From DASVVT01 sp036386415 (lineage in GTDB: Bacteria; Acidobacteriota; Blastocatellia; Pyrinomonadales; Pyrinomonadaceae): 64,000 nt of DNA. This document shows positions 7,465-15,342 of the stretch, piece by piece. The number at the start of each line of letters is the position of its first letter. Position 1 is the first letter of the stretch. The notes beneath the pieces were generated by a model. The model searched no databases, was not told the DNA's origin, and saw only the letters and a list, made by a program, of their open reading frames with translations. The stretch spans positions 48,861-112,860 of the forward strand of contig DASVVT010000067.1 of NCBI GenBank assembly GCA_036386415.1, in the 5' to 3' direction. The position numbers and the translations under genes were made by a program.

Positions 7465-9789
7465 GTGCGTGATGGTATTCGAGCGGCAGGCGAGAGGTTG
7501 AAGCTGACAACCTCGCGTCTGCGTAACTGGCTGCGACGTGTGATGCCGCGCGTGGCCCTCGTCGCTGCGCTGCTCTTCATTTTGAACTGGCTGTTCGGTG
7601 ATACGCGGCTTTATGGCGAGAACCCGGTCGGCGGGCTGCTTCGTCTCGTCACCTTCCTCATCGTCTCTTTCACTGTCATCTATTACTGCTTCAAGGGGGT
7701 GCGCTGGCTGAAGCGTCGTCTGTTGTGGCGTGTGCGCAGGCGTCTGGTCATCACCTACCTGTTCGTCGGGTTGACGCCCATCGTGCTGCTCGGGATGCTC
7801 GGATTCCTGTTTGCGATCAGCGCTTCGATTGCAGACATGCCGCGCACCGTGGCGATGCATCTGGATGAAATGGAGAGACGGAGCCTCTTGAGCGCACGCG
7901 CGCTCTTTCAAGGTCTCTCGCGCCTGCCGGTCAACGAAGACGAGCGTCGCGTTAAGGTCTGGCTCGACGAGCAGACGGCGCTGCTGCAAGCGACGCTGCC
8001 GGGGGCGCGCGTCGCCGTGTGGCGCGCGACCGCCGACAGCGAAGAAGTGACGACGCTCGGCCAGCACGAGCCCGCGCAGCTTGTCTCCGAGCCCACAGAT
8101 GAGAGCACCCGCGCAGCGGGGAGCGAAGGCGTACAGACGGGCGCTCCCCTGCCCGAATGGCTGCGCGGGCGCGACGAGTGGAGCGGCTTTACGTTCGTGT
8201 CGCTGCCCGAAGAGGTGCCGGAATATTTCGCCCCCGCAGCGATTCGTGCGCTGGTGCGCGCTGGAGGCGATGGGCGCGCCCTGGCGGTGCTGATCGTCGT
8301 GCCCGTCAGCCGCGCGTTCGTGCAGGAGCTGCGCCAGACGACGGGCGTCGATGTTCATCCGTTCTTCATTGATCCGAGGAAAGACGAGCTGATAGACAAT
8401 ACCGCGAAAAGCTCAGAGCAGACTCAGCCGTCCGATCAGGGGCCAAGTTACAGGATCAACCAAGAGCGCAACCAGATTGTGATCGTCGAAGGAGGCCGCC
8501 GGACTGTCATTGATCTGAAGAAGGATCAGTTCGGCGAGCCTTTGTCGGCGAGCTCCGGCCCGGTCTTTCTGAACGTGACCAACTGGCTGAGCGGCGAAGA
8601 GTCGCAGAAAATAGCCTTCCTGTTTTCGTGGTCTTTCGCAGCGGCGAGCAAACAGATTCTGGGAGGCGAAACGGTCGGCAGGGTCTTGATGAAAGCGCTC
8701 ATCGCCATCGCCGTCTTCTTTCTCGTGCTGGAGATGCTGGCCTTGATCTCCGCCGCCTGGATGACGCGCGCCGTCACGGGCACAGTCCATCGCCTCTATC
8801 GCGCCACGGAGTTCATCAAGCGGGGCGATTTCTCCCATCGCGTGCAGGTTCGCTCGCACGATCAACTGGGCGAGCTGGCCGCAGCCTTCAACGAGATGTC
8901 TGCCAACGTCGAATCGCTCTTGCAGGAGAGAGTCAAGCACGAGCGCCTCGAACGCGAAGTGGAGATTGCAGCCGAAGTGCAGGCGCAGCTCTTCCCGCGT
9001 CGCGTGCCCGGTCTCCTGACGGTGGAGGTGGCCGCAGAATGTCGCGCCGCGCGTGGCGTCGCCGGGGATTACTACGATTACGTGGAGATTGCGCCGGGGT
9101 TGGTCGCCTTCGCGCTCGGTGATGTCTCCGGTAAAGGGCTCTCGGCCTCGCTCGTGATGTCGAACCTGCAAGCGGCGCTGCGGGCGCAAACGACCATCAC
9201 AGCCGAGCGCCTGGAGCTGGCAGAGCGCGCCGTCGCCGTCTCGACGGCTGATGACGGAGGCAGCACGACATCTGAGAGGCTACAGCGTGCGTGCGCGGTT
9301 TTTACAGAGATGGACGGCGCGGTCTCACGCAAGATCACGAACATCAACACGCAGCTTTGCCAGAGCACAGAAGCGAACCGTTTCGCGACCTTCTTTCTAG
9401 CCATCTACGAAGACCGCACGCGCAGCCTCAGATACACCAACGCCGGGCATAATCCGCCCGCACTCGTGCGCGCCGACGGCACTGTGGAGCGTTTGACCAC
9501 GGGCGGCATGATAGTCGGCGCTTTTGAATATGCGCGCTATGAAGAGGCGGCGGTCGCGCTTCACGCGGGCGACCTGCTACTCATCTTTTCCGACGGCATC
9601 AGCGAGGCTGAGAACCAGAGCGACGAAGAGTACGGCGAAGAACGTCTCATACGGTTTACCGTCCGGCACAGGGCGCTCTCCGCAGACGAGCTGCGCCGCG
9701 CCATCTTCGATGAAATCGACGACTGGTCAGGCGCGCGCGAAAGAGGCGACGATCAAACGCTTGTGATTATCAAAAGCAGTAATCAGTAG
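7465..9789 (+). CDS. Membrane HAMP-SpoIIE (PP2C) serine/threonine phosphatase
   Basis: About 774 residues from the GTG at 7465, chosen because TGAGGAG precedes it; the longer ORF reads through repeat D. Three hydrophobic helices lie in the first 130 residues (including ALVAALLFILNWLF and LVITYLFVGLTPIVLLGMLG). A roughly 280-residue extracytoplasmic sensor region follows, then a fourth helix (KALIAIAVFFLVLEMLALIS), a HAMP domain ending DQLGELAAAFNEM, and a C-terminal SpoIIE/RsbU phosphatase domain. That domain has GDYYDYVEI, ALGDVSGKGLSASLVM, YTNAGHNPPALV and LLIFSDGISEAEN, the Asp metal ligands. Such enzymes dephosphorylate anti-anti-sigma factors in partner switching; no partner is nearby. 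The last codons and stop lie in a family A repeat. Confidence 0.9.
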   Translation: MRDGIRAAGERLKLTTSRLRNWLRRVMPRVALVAALLFILNWLFGDTRLYGENPVGGLLRLVTFLIVSFTVIYYCFKGVRWLKRRLLWRVRRRLVITYLFVGLTPIVLLGMLGFLFAISASIADMPRTVAMHLDEMERRSLLSARALFQGLSRLPVNEDERRVKVWLDEQTALLQATLPGARVAVWRATADSEEVTTLGQHEPAQLVSEPTDESTRAAGSEGVQTGAPLPEWLRGRDEWSGFTFVSLPEEVPEYFAPAAIRALVRAGGDGRALAVLIVVPVSRAFVQELRQTTGVDVHPFFIDPRKDELIDNTAKSSEQTQPSDQGPSYRINQERNQIVIVEGGRRTVIDLKKDQFGEPLSASSGPVFLNVTNWLSGEESQKIAFLFSWSFAAASKQILGGETVGRVLMKALIAIAVFFLVLEMLALISAAWMTRAVTGTVHRLYRATEFIKRGDFSHRVQVRSHDQLGELAAAFNEMSANVESLLQERVKHERLEREVEIAAEVQAQLFPRRVPGLLTVEVAAECRAARGVAGDYYDYVEIAPGLVAFALGDVSGKGLSASLVMSNLQAALRAQTTITAERLELAERAVAVSTADDGGSTTSERLQRACAVFTEMDGAVSRKITNINTQLCQSTEANRFATFFLAIYEDRTRSLRYTNAGHNPPALVRADGTVERLTTGGMIVGAFEYARYEEAAVALHAGDLLLIFSDGISEAENQSDEEYGEERLIRFTVRHRALSADELRRAIFDEIDDWSGARERGDDQTLVIIKSSNQ

Positions 9790-10037
9790 ACAGTAGTTGT
9801 TTGACAAGTCCCGTAGGGACTTCCGATAGTAGCCCAGCCATTGATGGCTGGGAACAGTCGTGACCAACAGATAAAGTCCCGTAGGGACGGCTGAATGAAA
9901 GTTTCAGCCGTCCCTACGGGACTCACTAGTATGTTCGGCACCTTGTCCCCAGTGCTGAAGCACTGGGCTATTGTCATCAAGTCCCTACGGGACTGTTCAA
10001 ACAACTACTGTCTACTGACTACTGTCTCCTGTCTACT
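9784..10037. repeat. Composite fold-back: family A arms enclosing a family C element
   Basis: The outer arms are CAGTAGACAGTAGTTGTTTG (left) and its complement near 10000-10019. Inside are four copies of the palindrome GTCCCGTAGGGAC or its near-variants, arranged as inverted pairs around a central GGCTGAATGAAAGTTTCAGCC hairpin. The sub-elements AGCCCAGCCATTGATGGCTGGG and CCCAGTGCTGAAGCACTGGGCT are also hairpins. The whole 250 bases can fold on itself. Confidence 0.85.
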
Positions 10038-10043
10038 TCTTCT

Positions 10044-10982
10044 TCACGCCGTGATGATCGTCGCGCGTGCGCCCGTGACCTCGGAGAAATCTTTGGTGTA
10101 GATGGTTTCGACTTTGCGTACGTGGCCGACTGCGTCTAACAGCTCGCTGGTGGAGATGAATCCGTCTTCGACGAAGGCGATGGCCCAGGCTCCGAGGTGC
10201 GCAGATGTCTGGAGCAGGTCTTCGACGAGGCGCAGGTATTGCTGTTTGGTCTCGACGTCTGTGCCCAATCGACCGGCGCGCGCCTTTCGATTCTCATCCC
10301 AGAAACTATCTCCACCGTGCAGCCATTCTTCGCGCCATGCGGAGAAGGCGCTCTGTTGAGACTGGCGCTGGCTCCGGTGCGATGGCAGGCGCAGAAAGAG
10401 CAGCTCCGTGTGCTGTGCGGCGACAAACTCGCGCGCGTCGCGGTTGGTGCTCGTGTTGCGCTCAGAATTGTCGACGGGCGGAGGCTGCCTTTGCCAGATG
10501 CGACGAAACACCTTCGAGAGCGGTTGACGAAGCTCGCGCGTCTCCTCATCGAAAGAGAGCACGTAATCGCCGACCATCATCCCGAGGTTGAGCGCGAGCG
10601 CGCGTGCCGTTGGGGATTCAAGCTTCCCCGCATTCTCGCGTACGTTGTCGAACCACCATGCGTCCGTTTCGTTGAACCACTTGCGCAGCGCAGGGTTGTT
10701 GAGCTTGTGCCGCGGCACGTAGGCATCCTCAAGCACGGCTTCCACCTCGGGCTCGGTCAACTGCTCGGTGTTGTTCTCGACCATCGCGCTGGCTTTGGTG
10801 TATGCCCATCGCGCAGGGTCGTTCGCCGCTACGCGCGCCCCCCAGCGTTTGAGATAAACAGCCAAATCCGGCTCGCCCACGAAGGGGATCGCCACGGAGC
10901 GGAATTTCAAACGGCGCAGGACGCTCAGCTCGAAAGCAAGCCACCCGTTTGGATGAGCGCCTTTGGAGTCGTGTAGGATCAT
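10044..10982 (-). CDS. D12-class DNA adenine methylase-like protein, probably not a functional methylase
   Basis: 312 residues. The N-terminal 60 residues resemble the start of D12 (Dam-like) N6-adenine methylases: GWLAFELSVLRRL, then PFVGEPDLAVYLKRWGARV and a motif-I-like ANDPARWAY. The family's catalytic DPPY motif is absent; the middle and C-terminal parts have no such box and read as an unrelated helical region. Its ATG overlaps the TGA of the HD-GYP gene (ATGA at 10979-10982), so the two are translationally coupled. A structural or regulatory role seems likelier than DNA methylation. The stop lies just beyond the composite repeat. Confidence 0.6.
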   Translation of the reverse strand: MILHDSKGAHPNGWLAFELSVLRRLKFRSVAIPFVGEPDLAVYLKRWGARVAANDPARWAYTKASAMVENNTEQLTEPEVEAVLEDAYVPRHKLNNPALRKWFNETDAWWFDNVRENAGKLESPTARALALNLGMMVGDYVLSFDEETRELRQPLSKVFRRIWQRQPPPVDNSERNTSTNRDAREFVAAQHTELLFLRLPSHRSQRQSQQSAFSAWREEWLHGGDSFWDENRKARAGRLGTDVETKQQYLRLVEDLLQTSAHLGAWAIAFVEDGFISTSELLDAVGHVRKVETIYTKDFSEVTGARATIITA

Positions 10983-11695
10983 AGGGTTTGAGCGTCCGAG
11001 GTCTGGATTCTGGAGTCTGAAGTTGAAGATTGCGAATTAAGCTCACGCTCAAGCGTCTTGAGTCTGGATTCCAGACTCTCTTCACTCTGCGCATAGGATT
11101 GAAGCTCGACCAGTCCGCTCAAAGAGAGAAAGACGCGCACCACACGCGGATCGAATTCGAGACCAGCCCACTCGGTCAAATGCCTGCGCGCTTCTGCAAC
11201 CGTGTACGCGGGACGATACGGGCGTGCATCCGTGAGCGCGGCATAGGCGTCGGCGACGCGCAGGATACGCGCCAGCAGCGGAATGTCCTCGCGTTGCAAA
11301 GCGTCCGGATAACCCGCGCCGTTCCACCATTCCTGATGCCAGCGAACGATGAGCTGCGCGGCACGGTCTGCGCCTGAGCGCGCCGCCTCCTGCTCGCCGA
11401 TGACGGGATGGCGCGCCAGATCGAGCCGCTCCTCTTCTGTCAGCGGCCCGGCGCGCTTGATGTAATCGCGCTCCATCGTCACCTCGCCCAGATCGTGCGC
11501 GAGCGCGGCGATCCGCAGAGAGAAGCGATCCTGCTTGCCCAGATGAAATAGCTTTGCCACTTCGTCTGCCAGCCTGCTGATGCGCGTCGCGTGCGGATGG
11601 GCGTAAGCTTCAAACTCATCTGCGGCTGTAGAGAGCCGCACAAACGCCTCTCCCGTCACGCGCTCGGTTTCCGTCAGGTTAATATGGGATGACAT
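10979..11695 (-). CDS. HD-GYP domain protein (putative cyclic-di-GMP phosphodiesterase)
   Basis: 238 residues, cytoplasmic. HD-GYP signatures in order: HPHATRISRLADEVAKLF (about 33-50), ALAHDLGEV (the HD pair, about 67-75), ARHPVIGEQEA, RWHQEWWNGAGYPDAL (the GYP motif, about 116-131) and ILRVADAYAALTDARPYRP (about 141-159). The family hydrolyses cyclic di-GMP at a metal centre. The GYP-preceding HH pair reads HQ, so one ligand may differ. The last 25 or so residues (SQSSTSDSRIQTSDAQTL) are encoded by a degenerate repeat with duplicated TCTGGATTC units. Translationally coupled to the D12-like gene. Confidence 0.85.
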   Translation of the reverse strand: MSSHINLTETERVTGEAFVRLSTAADEFEAYAHPHATRISRLADEVAKLFHLGKQDRFSLRIAALAHDLGEVTMERDYIKRAGPLTEEERLDLARHPVIGEQEAARSGADRAAQLIVRWHQEWWNGAGYPDALQREDIPLLARILRVADAYAALTDARPYRPAYTVAEARRHLTEWAGLEFDPRVVRVFLSLSGLVELQSYAQSEESLESRLKTLERELNSQSSTSDSRIQTSDAQTL

Positions 11696-11696
11696 A

Positions 11697-11801
11697 AATT
11701 CAATTATGAATGCGGAATGATGAATGATGAATGAAAAGAAGATCCATATGCCCGGTCGTCTTTCTTTAATTCATCATTGCGCCATTCCTCATTCATCATT
11801 T
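11697..11801. repeat. Fold-back repeat, family G (GAATGATGA units)
   Basis: The left arm is AATTCAATTATGAATGCGG followed by AATGATGAATGATGAATGA. The right arm is TTAATTCATCATTGCGCC followed by ATTCCTCATTCATCATT. It fills the gap between the DUF4388 gene stop and the HD-GYP start region. Confidence 0.75.
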
Positions 11802-13415
11802 CTGATTAAGTTTGTCGAGCATCTGGCGCGCGGCGACGTTGCGCGGGTCGATAGCAAGCGCACGCTCTAGTTCTCCCTGCGCGCGCCGCTGGAAGCCCAG
11901 GTCACGATAAAATTCGGCGAGCATGACGCGATAGCCAGCATTACCTGCATCAAGGTTGATCGCCGCTTGAAACTCCATCTCGGCCTGGTGACGCGTCTGC
12001 GGAGTAGCGGCAAGCGCGCGACCATAGTAGGCGCGATAACGCGGCTGTCTGGGCACGAGCCGCGCCGCTTCTCCAATAAGTGTGATCGCGAGCACAGAGT
12101 TCCCCTTTTGCAAGGCGATCACGCCCTGCTTGAAAATATCTTCGGCACGCTGCTCCGTAGAAAATGATGACGTGGACGACGATGTTGTAGCCGGAGCGCC
12201 TCGCGAAGCCTGGGCGCTTTCGTTGACGGATGGGCTCGCTTTGACATTCGGCCCGACCTGCATCGGCTTCGAGCTCTCCTTCGCGTACGAATTTCCTTCC
12301 CGCTCAATCTTCATATCATAAACGGCGCGCGCCTGTCTGTCTTTAAGCGTCTCGTAGGCTTGCGCGATCTTCGCGAAAGCATCTTCGACGCGCGCATGAA
12401 GGCGTGCGTCCTCCTCATGATGAAATCGATCAGGATGGAAACGGCGGGCGAGCCCGTGATAGGTGCGCTTGATGATATCTGGACTGGCGCTGCGGCTGAC
12501 GCCCAGCACGTGATAGTAATTGGTCGCTCGTTCCAGGCGCGCGAACATCTCTTCGAGTTCTTGACGCTCGTCAACCTCTTCTTCAGCCGGGGCTGCCTGC
12601 CCCTTCAGCGGCGCGCTCTTTTCTTCGACGACCACGACCTGCTGTTCGGGCATCTCTGACGCAGCCCTTTTCATCTGCGCCTCGTTGACCGCCAGCGCTT
12701 TGCGTACGGCTTCCGGCGAGAAGGCCTGCGGCGGCGGGTCACGCCGTAAGTAGCCGCCCGAGGCGAGCGCGTAAACGGCGCGCAGCGCGTCCGCTTCCGG
12801 CAGGCCGCTGATCGTGACCAGCTCATACACGGACAGCGGCACGTCCACGCGCGAGAGCACGAAGGCTTCCTCCGGTAGCAGCTCAAGACCCTCCGGCGCA
12901 TCCTCTGCGGGCAGCAGCCGCTCGTTTCGTCTGTCCCTGAATCTCCTGGCGACGAACTCTGCCGGAAGCCGTCGTGCGCTCTCCATCAACATTTCGTTCA
13001 GCTCGACGCGGGCGCGCGCCGTTCCCGCAAGACGGACACGCGGGTCGAACGTCCAGGCTCCGTGCGTCCATAAGAGAGCGGGACGCAACGCGTCCGCCAC
13101 CTGACGCGCCCACACCTCTTCGAGGGTTTCGGGGCTGAGCGCGCCCGTCGCCACAAGCGCCGCCGCCAACTCATGGTCGGTCGGCCTTTCGCCCACCTGC
13201 GCCAGTTGCTGCTCGGAGACCAGGCCCCAGCGCCTGAGCGACTCAGACAGGCGATGAAGGCGAAGATTAGAGGCGGCGAAAACTACCTCGCCCGCGTCCG
13301 TATAGACGACCAGCTTGATGCGCTCGTGCGTTAGACGCAATGCGCCGGAGATACCTGCCGTCGATATTTCTCGGATGAGTTCGCCGAGCGGGTGCTCGTT
13401 CAATTGCCCATTCAT
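11796..13415 (-). CDS. DUF4388 (PATAN) - J domain - TPR protein
   Basis: About 539 residues from the ATG at 13415 (MNGQLNEHPLGEL), the usual start of DUF4388 proteins; an ATG 7 codons earlier is possible. The N-terminal DUF4388 domain (1-100) is found in bacterial gliding and signalling proteins. A winged-helix-like middle follows (ELVTISGLPEADALRAVYAL, about 200-220), then a J domain (YYHVLGVSRSASPDIIKRTY...FHPDRFHHEED, about 300-365, with the essential HPD). A Ser-rich linker leads to C-terminal TPRs (about 425-535). The J domain should stimulate a DnaK-type chaperone, so this looks like a signalling or assembly scaffold. It heads the minus-strand group with the HD-GYP and D12-like genes. 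Confidence 0.85.
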   Translation of the reverse strand: MNGQLNEHPLGELIREISTAGISGALRLTHERIKLVVYTDAGEVVFAASNLRLHRLSESLRRWGLVSEQQLAQVGERPTDHELAAALVATGALSPETLEEVWARQVADALRPALLWTHGAWTFDPRVRLAGTARARVELNEMLMESARRLPAEFVARRFRDRRNERLLPAEDAPEGLELLPEEAFVLSRVDVPLSVYELVTISGLPEADALRAVYALASGGYLRRDPPPQAFSPEAVRKALAVNEAQMKRAASEMPEQQVVVVEEKSAPLKGQAAPAEEEVDERQELEEMFARLERATNYYHVLGVSRSASPDIIKRTYHGLARRFHPDRFHHEEDARLHARVEDAFAKIAQAYETLKDRQARAVYDMKIEREGNSYAKESSKPMQVGPNVKASPSVNESAQASRGAPATTSSSTSSFSTEQRAEDIFKQGVIALQKGNSVLAITLIGEAARLVPRQPRYRAYYGRALAATPQTRHQAEMEFQAAINLDAGNAGYRVMLAEFYRDLGFQRRAQGELERALAIDPRNVAARQMLDKLNQK

Positions 13416-13433
13416 GTCGCTCGGTAATGATAA

Positions 13434-13582
13434 CACAGTAGACAGTAGCCAGGAGTCAGGAGTCAGGAGTCAGTAGGAAAGAAAGAGCGTGTCGCTTTGC
13501 TGTCTACTCTGATTGAAAGGCTCACCATCAAACGCATCAACTGCTTCTCTTTTCTACTGGCTACTGACTACTGTCTCCTGTC
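13434..13582. repeat. Fold-back repeat, family A-i copy 1
   Basis: The left arm is CAGTAGACAGTAGCCAGGAG followed by AGTCAGGAGTCAGTAGG. The right arm is CTACTGGCTACTGACTACTG then TCTCCTGTC. The core between the arms (TTTGCTGTCTACTCTGATTG, AAAGGCTCACCATCAAACGC, then TTTTCT) is shared with copies at 24826 and 26981. The spread of a common core suggests a mobile or copied unit. Confidence 0.85.
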
Positions 13583-13599
13583 CCCGTCTCCTTCCCGCG

Positions 13600-13629
13600 T
13601 TGACACTCCTGCAACCTGCGCTCTATAGT
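13600..13629 (+). promoter_or_regulatory. Candidate sigma-70 promoter for the GAF histidine kinase gene
   Basis: TTGACA (13600-13605), an 18-base spacer and TATAGT (13624-13629), 81 bases before the ATG at 13710 and directly beyond the right arm of repeat A-i. Confidence 0.6.
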
Positions 13630-13709
13630 TTTGCCACTTAACCTTGAGATAAATCTACGGTTCATCCAGGTGCTGACCCAGAGCAAAGCGCCGCGACTGC
13701 TTTGCGTCG

Positions 13710-15101
13710 ATGAGCGAACTTAAGGACATGACCACCATAGCGACTGAAAAGGGGAAAGAGACGCCCGACGCCCAGCTCGCCGAAATCTATGCCTTGAGCG
13801 ACGAGATCGTTGACCTCTTTTACACACAGCTTTTCGCGCACAGCGCTATTCTGACGCCGTCAGATGTCTGCAAGGCGTTCTCTGACATCATGATGCGCCA
13901 CTGGAAGCTGTGCTGCATGATGATCTACCTGTGCGGCGATGACGGGCGCTTGTGTGATGAGGACGGTCGCATTCATGAGGTCGCGCTCAACACGGACGAA
14001 TACGTGGACGAGGCGACGGGGCGCGAGGTCGGTGAAGTGATGGCGGCGGCCATTGAGAGCGAAGGCCGTGAGCTACAGGTGTGGTTGGACGAAAAGAATG
14101 TCAATGCGAGCGAGAGCGAGGAGCGCTGTCGCAAGGTTCTGGCCGAGGCCGGGCTGCGTGCTGGCGTCACCGTTCCGATCTACGCTCACAACGCACTCGT
14201 CGGCGCGCTCGTCGTCGTCACGCCTTTCCCGGAGCGACTTCGGGCAGCGCTCAAAGGCATACGCTTTATCGCCGCGCCGGTTGCCATCGCTGTCGGCAAC
14301 GCACGCCGCGCGGCCTCCATGCGCGAGCAGCGCCATCGCATCGAGCACCTGGTCGAAGAGCTACAGCAGCGAAGCCAGGCGCTCGAAGAGGCCAATCGCG
14401 AGCTGCGGCGCGTGGCGCACTATCGCTCGCTCTTTCTGGCACGCATGTCGCACGAGCTGCGTACGCCCTTGACCTCCATCCTCGGCTTCACAGAGATTCT
14501 CATCGACCACGAAAATCTGACGGACGCACAGCGCCGCTTTGTCGGCAAGATTCAATCCTCCGGGATGCAGCTACAGACGAGCCTCAACCAGTTGGTTGAC
14601 CTCTCGCGGCTCGAATCAGGCCAGTCGGAGCTGTTCCTACATGAGTTCTCGCTGCGCGAAGCGTTGCGCGAATCATGTGCTGCGGTGGCGCGTCTGGCGC
14701 AGAAGCAGAACGTCCGCGTCGAATGCTGCTCCGTGCAGGAGCTTCCTTCCATCGTCTCCGATGAAGGCAAGTTGCGGCAGGTGCTCTACAACTTTCTAGC
14801 CTACGCGATCAGCCGCAGCCCGGAGGGCGAGCGCATCAGCGTCAGCGCCGAATTAATCGCGCCCTGCCGTTTCGAGATACGCATAGAGGACAGAGGCGAG
14901 CCGCTCTCCGACACCTCGCATATTTTCGAGCCCATGGACATCTCCGCGCCGACCGAGAAGGCCACCAGCATGAACGAGCTTGGCCTGGCTATCGCCCGCC
15001 GCCTCATAGATGTGCTTGGCGGTCAGGTCGAGCTGGAAAGCAGCGCGCCTCACGGCCTCAAAGTCAGCATCCGACTACCGGCGCGCCCAACAGAAGGTTG
15101 A
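13710..15101 (+). CDS. GAF-domain histidine kinase with degraded ATP-binding motifs
   Basis: 463-residue soluble sensor. A GAF-like domain (about 20-195) is followed by a coiled coil (about 205-245), a HisKA domain with the intact phospho-acceptor box MSHELRTPLTSILGFTEIL, and a HATPase-like domain (about 320-460). The ATP site is abnormal. At the N box (YNFLAYAIS, about 360-368) Tyr365 stands where the Mg-binding Asn is expected. The G1 box reads EDRGEPLS rather than DxGxG, and the G2 glycines are reduced to NELGLAI. The fold may be kept while kinase activity is lost. No response regulator is adjacent. It is preceded by a good promoter. Confidence 0.85.
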   Translation: MSELKDMTTIATEKGKETPDAQLAEIYALSDEIVDLFYTQLFAHSAILTPSDVCKAFSDIMMRHWKLCCMMIYLCGDDGRLCDEDGRIHEVALNTDEYVDEATGREVGEVMAAAIESEGRELQVWLDEKNVNASESEERCRKVLAEAGLRAGVTVPIYAHNALVGALVVVTPFPERLRAALKGIRFIAAPVAIAVGNARRAASMREQRHRIEHLVEELQQRSQALEEANRELRRVAHYRSLFLARMSHELRTPLTSILGFTEILIDHENLTDAQRRFVGKIQSSGMQLQTSLNQLVDLSRLESGQSELFLHEFSLREALRESCAAVARLAQKQNVRVECCSVQELPSIVSDEGKLRQVLYNFLAYAISRSPEGERISVSAELIAPCRFEIRIEDRGEPLSDTSHIFEPMDISAPTEKATSMNELGLAIARRLIDVLGGQVELESSAPHGLKVSIRLPARPTEG

Positions 15102-15133
15102 TCTAGAATCAAACGCTCTGAGCTTCAGTTGAA

Positions 15134-15233
15134 ATTTAAACGCAGAGGACGCAAAGGTTTTCGCTGGAGGTCGCAAAGAGTCAACTCCTCTGCGACCTTT
15201 GCGTCTTCTTACTTTGCGTCCTTTGCGTTAAAT
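15134..15233. repeat. Fold-back repeat, family B copy 2
   Basis: Arms ATTTAAACGCAGAGGACGCA and TGCGTCCTTTGCGTTAAAT, with inner arms GGTCGCAAAGAG and CTCTGCGACC. Built of CGCAAAG units. Confidence 0.8.
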
Positions 15234-15246
15234 CGCCCCTTCTTTA

Positions 15247-15275
15247 TTGACAGCACCTTGACGGACTAGTATCAT
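15247..15275 (+). promoter_or_regulatory. Candidate sigma-70 promoter for the DUF4331 gene
   Basis: TTGACA (15247-15252), a 17-base spacer, TATCAT (15270-15275). It is 67 bases before the ATG at 15343 and just past the family B repeat. Confidence 0.6.
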
Positions 15276-15342
15276 CCGCGCCGATTTGATCCAGTTACTC
15301 CGGCGCTCTTTTCGTTAAGAGTGCCGAACGGGAGACAACCTC

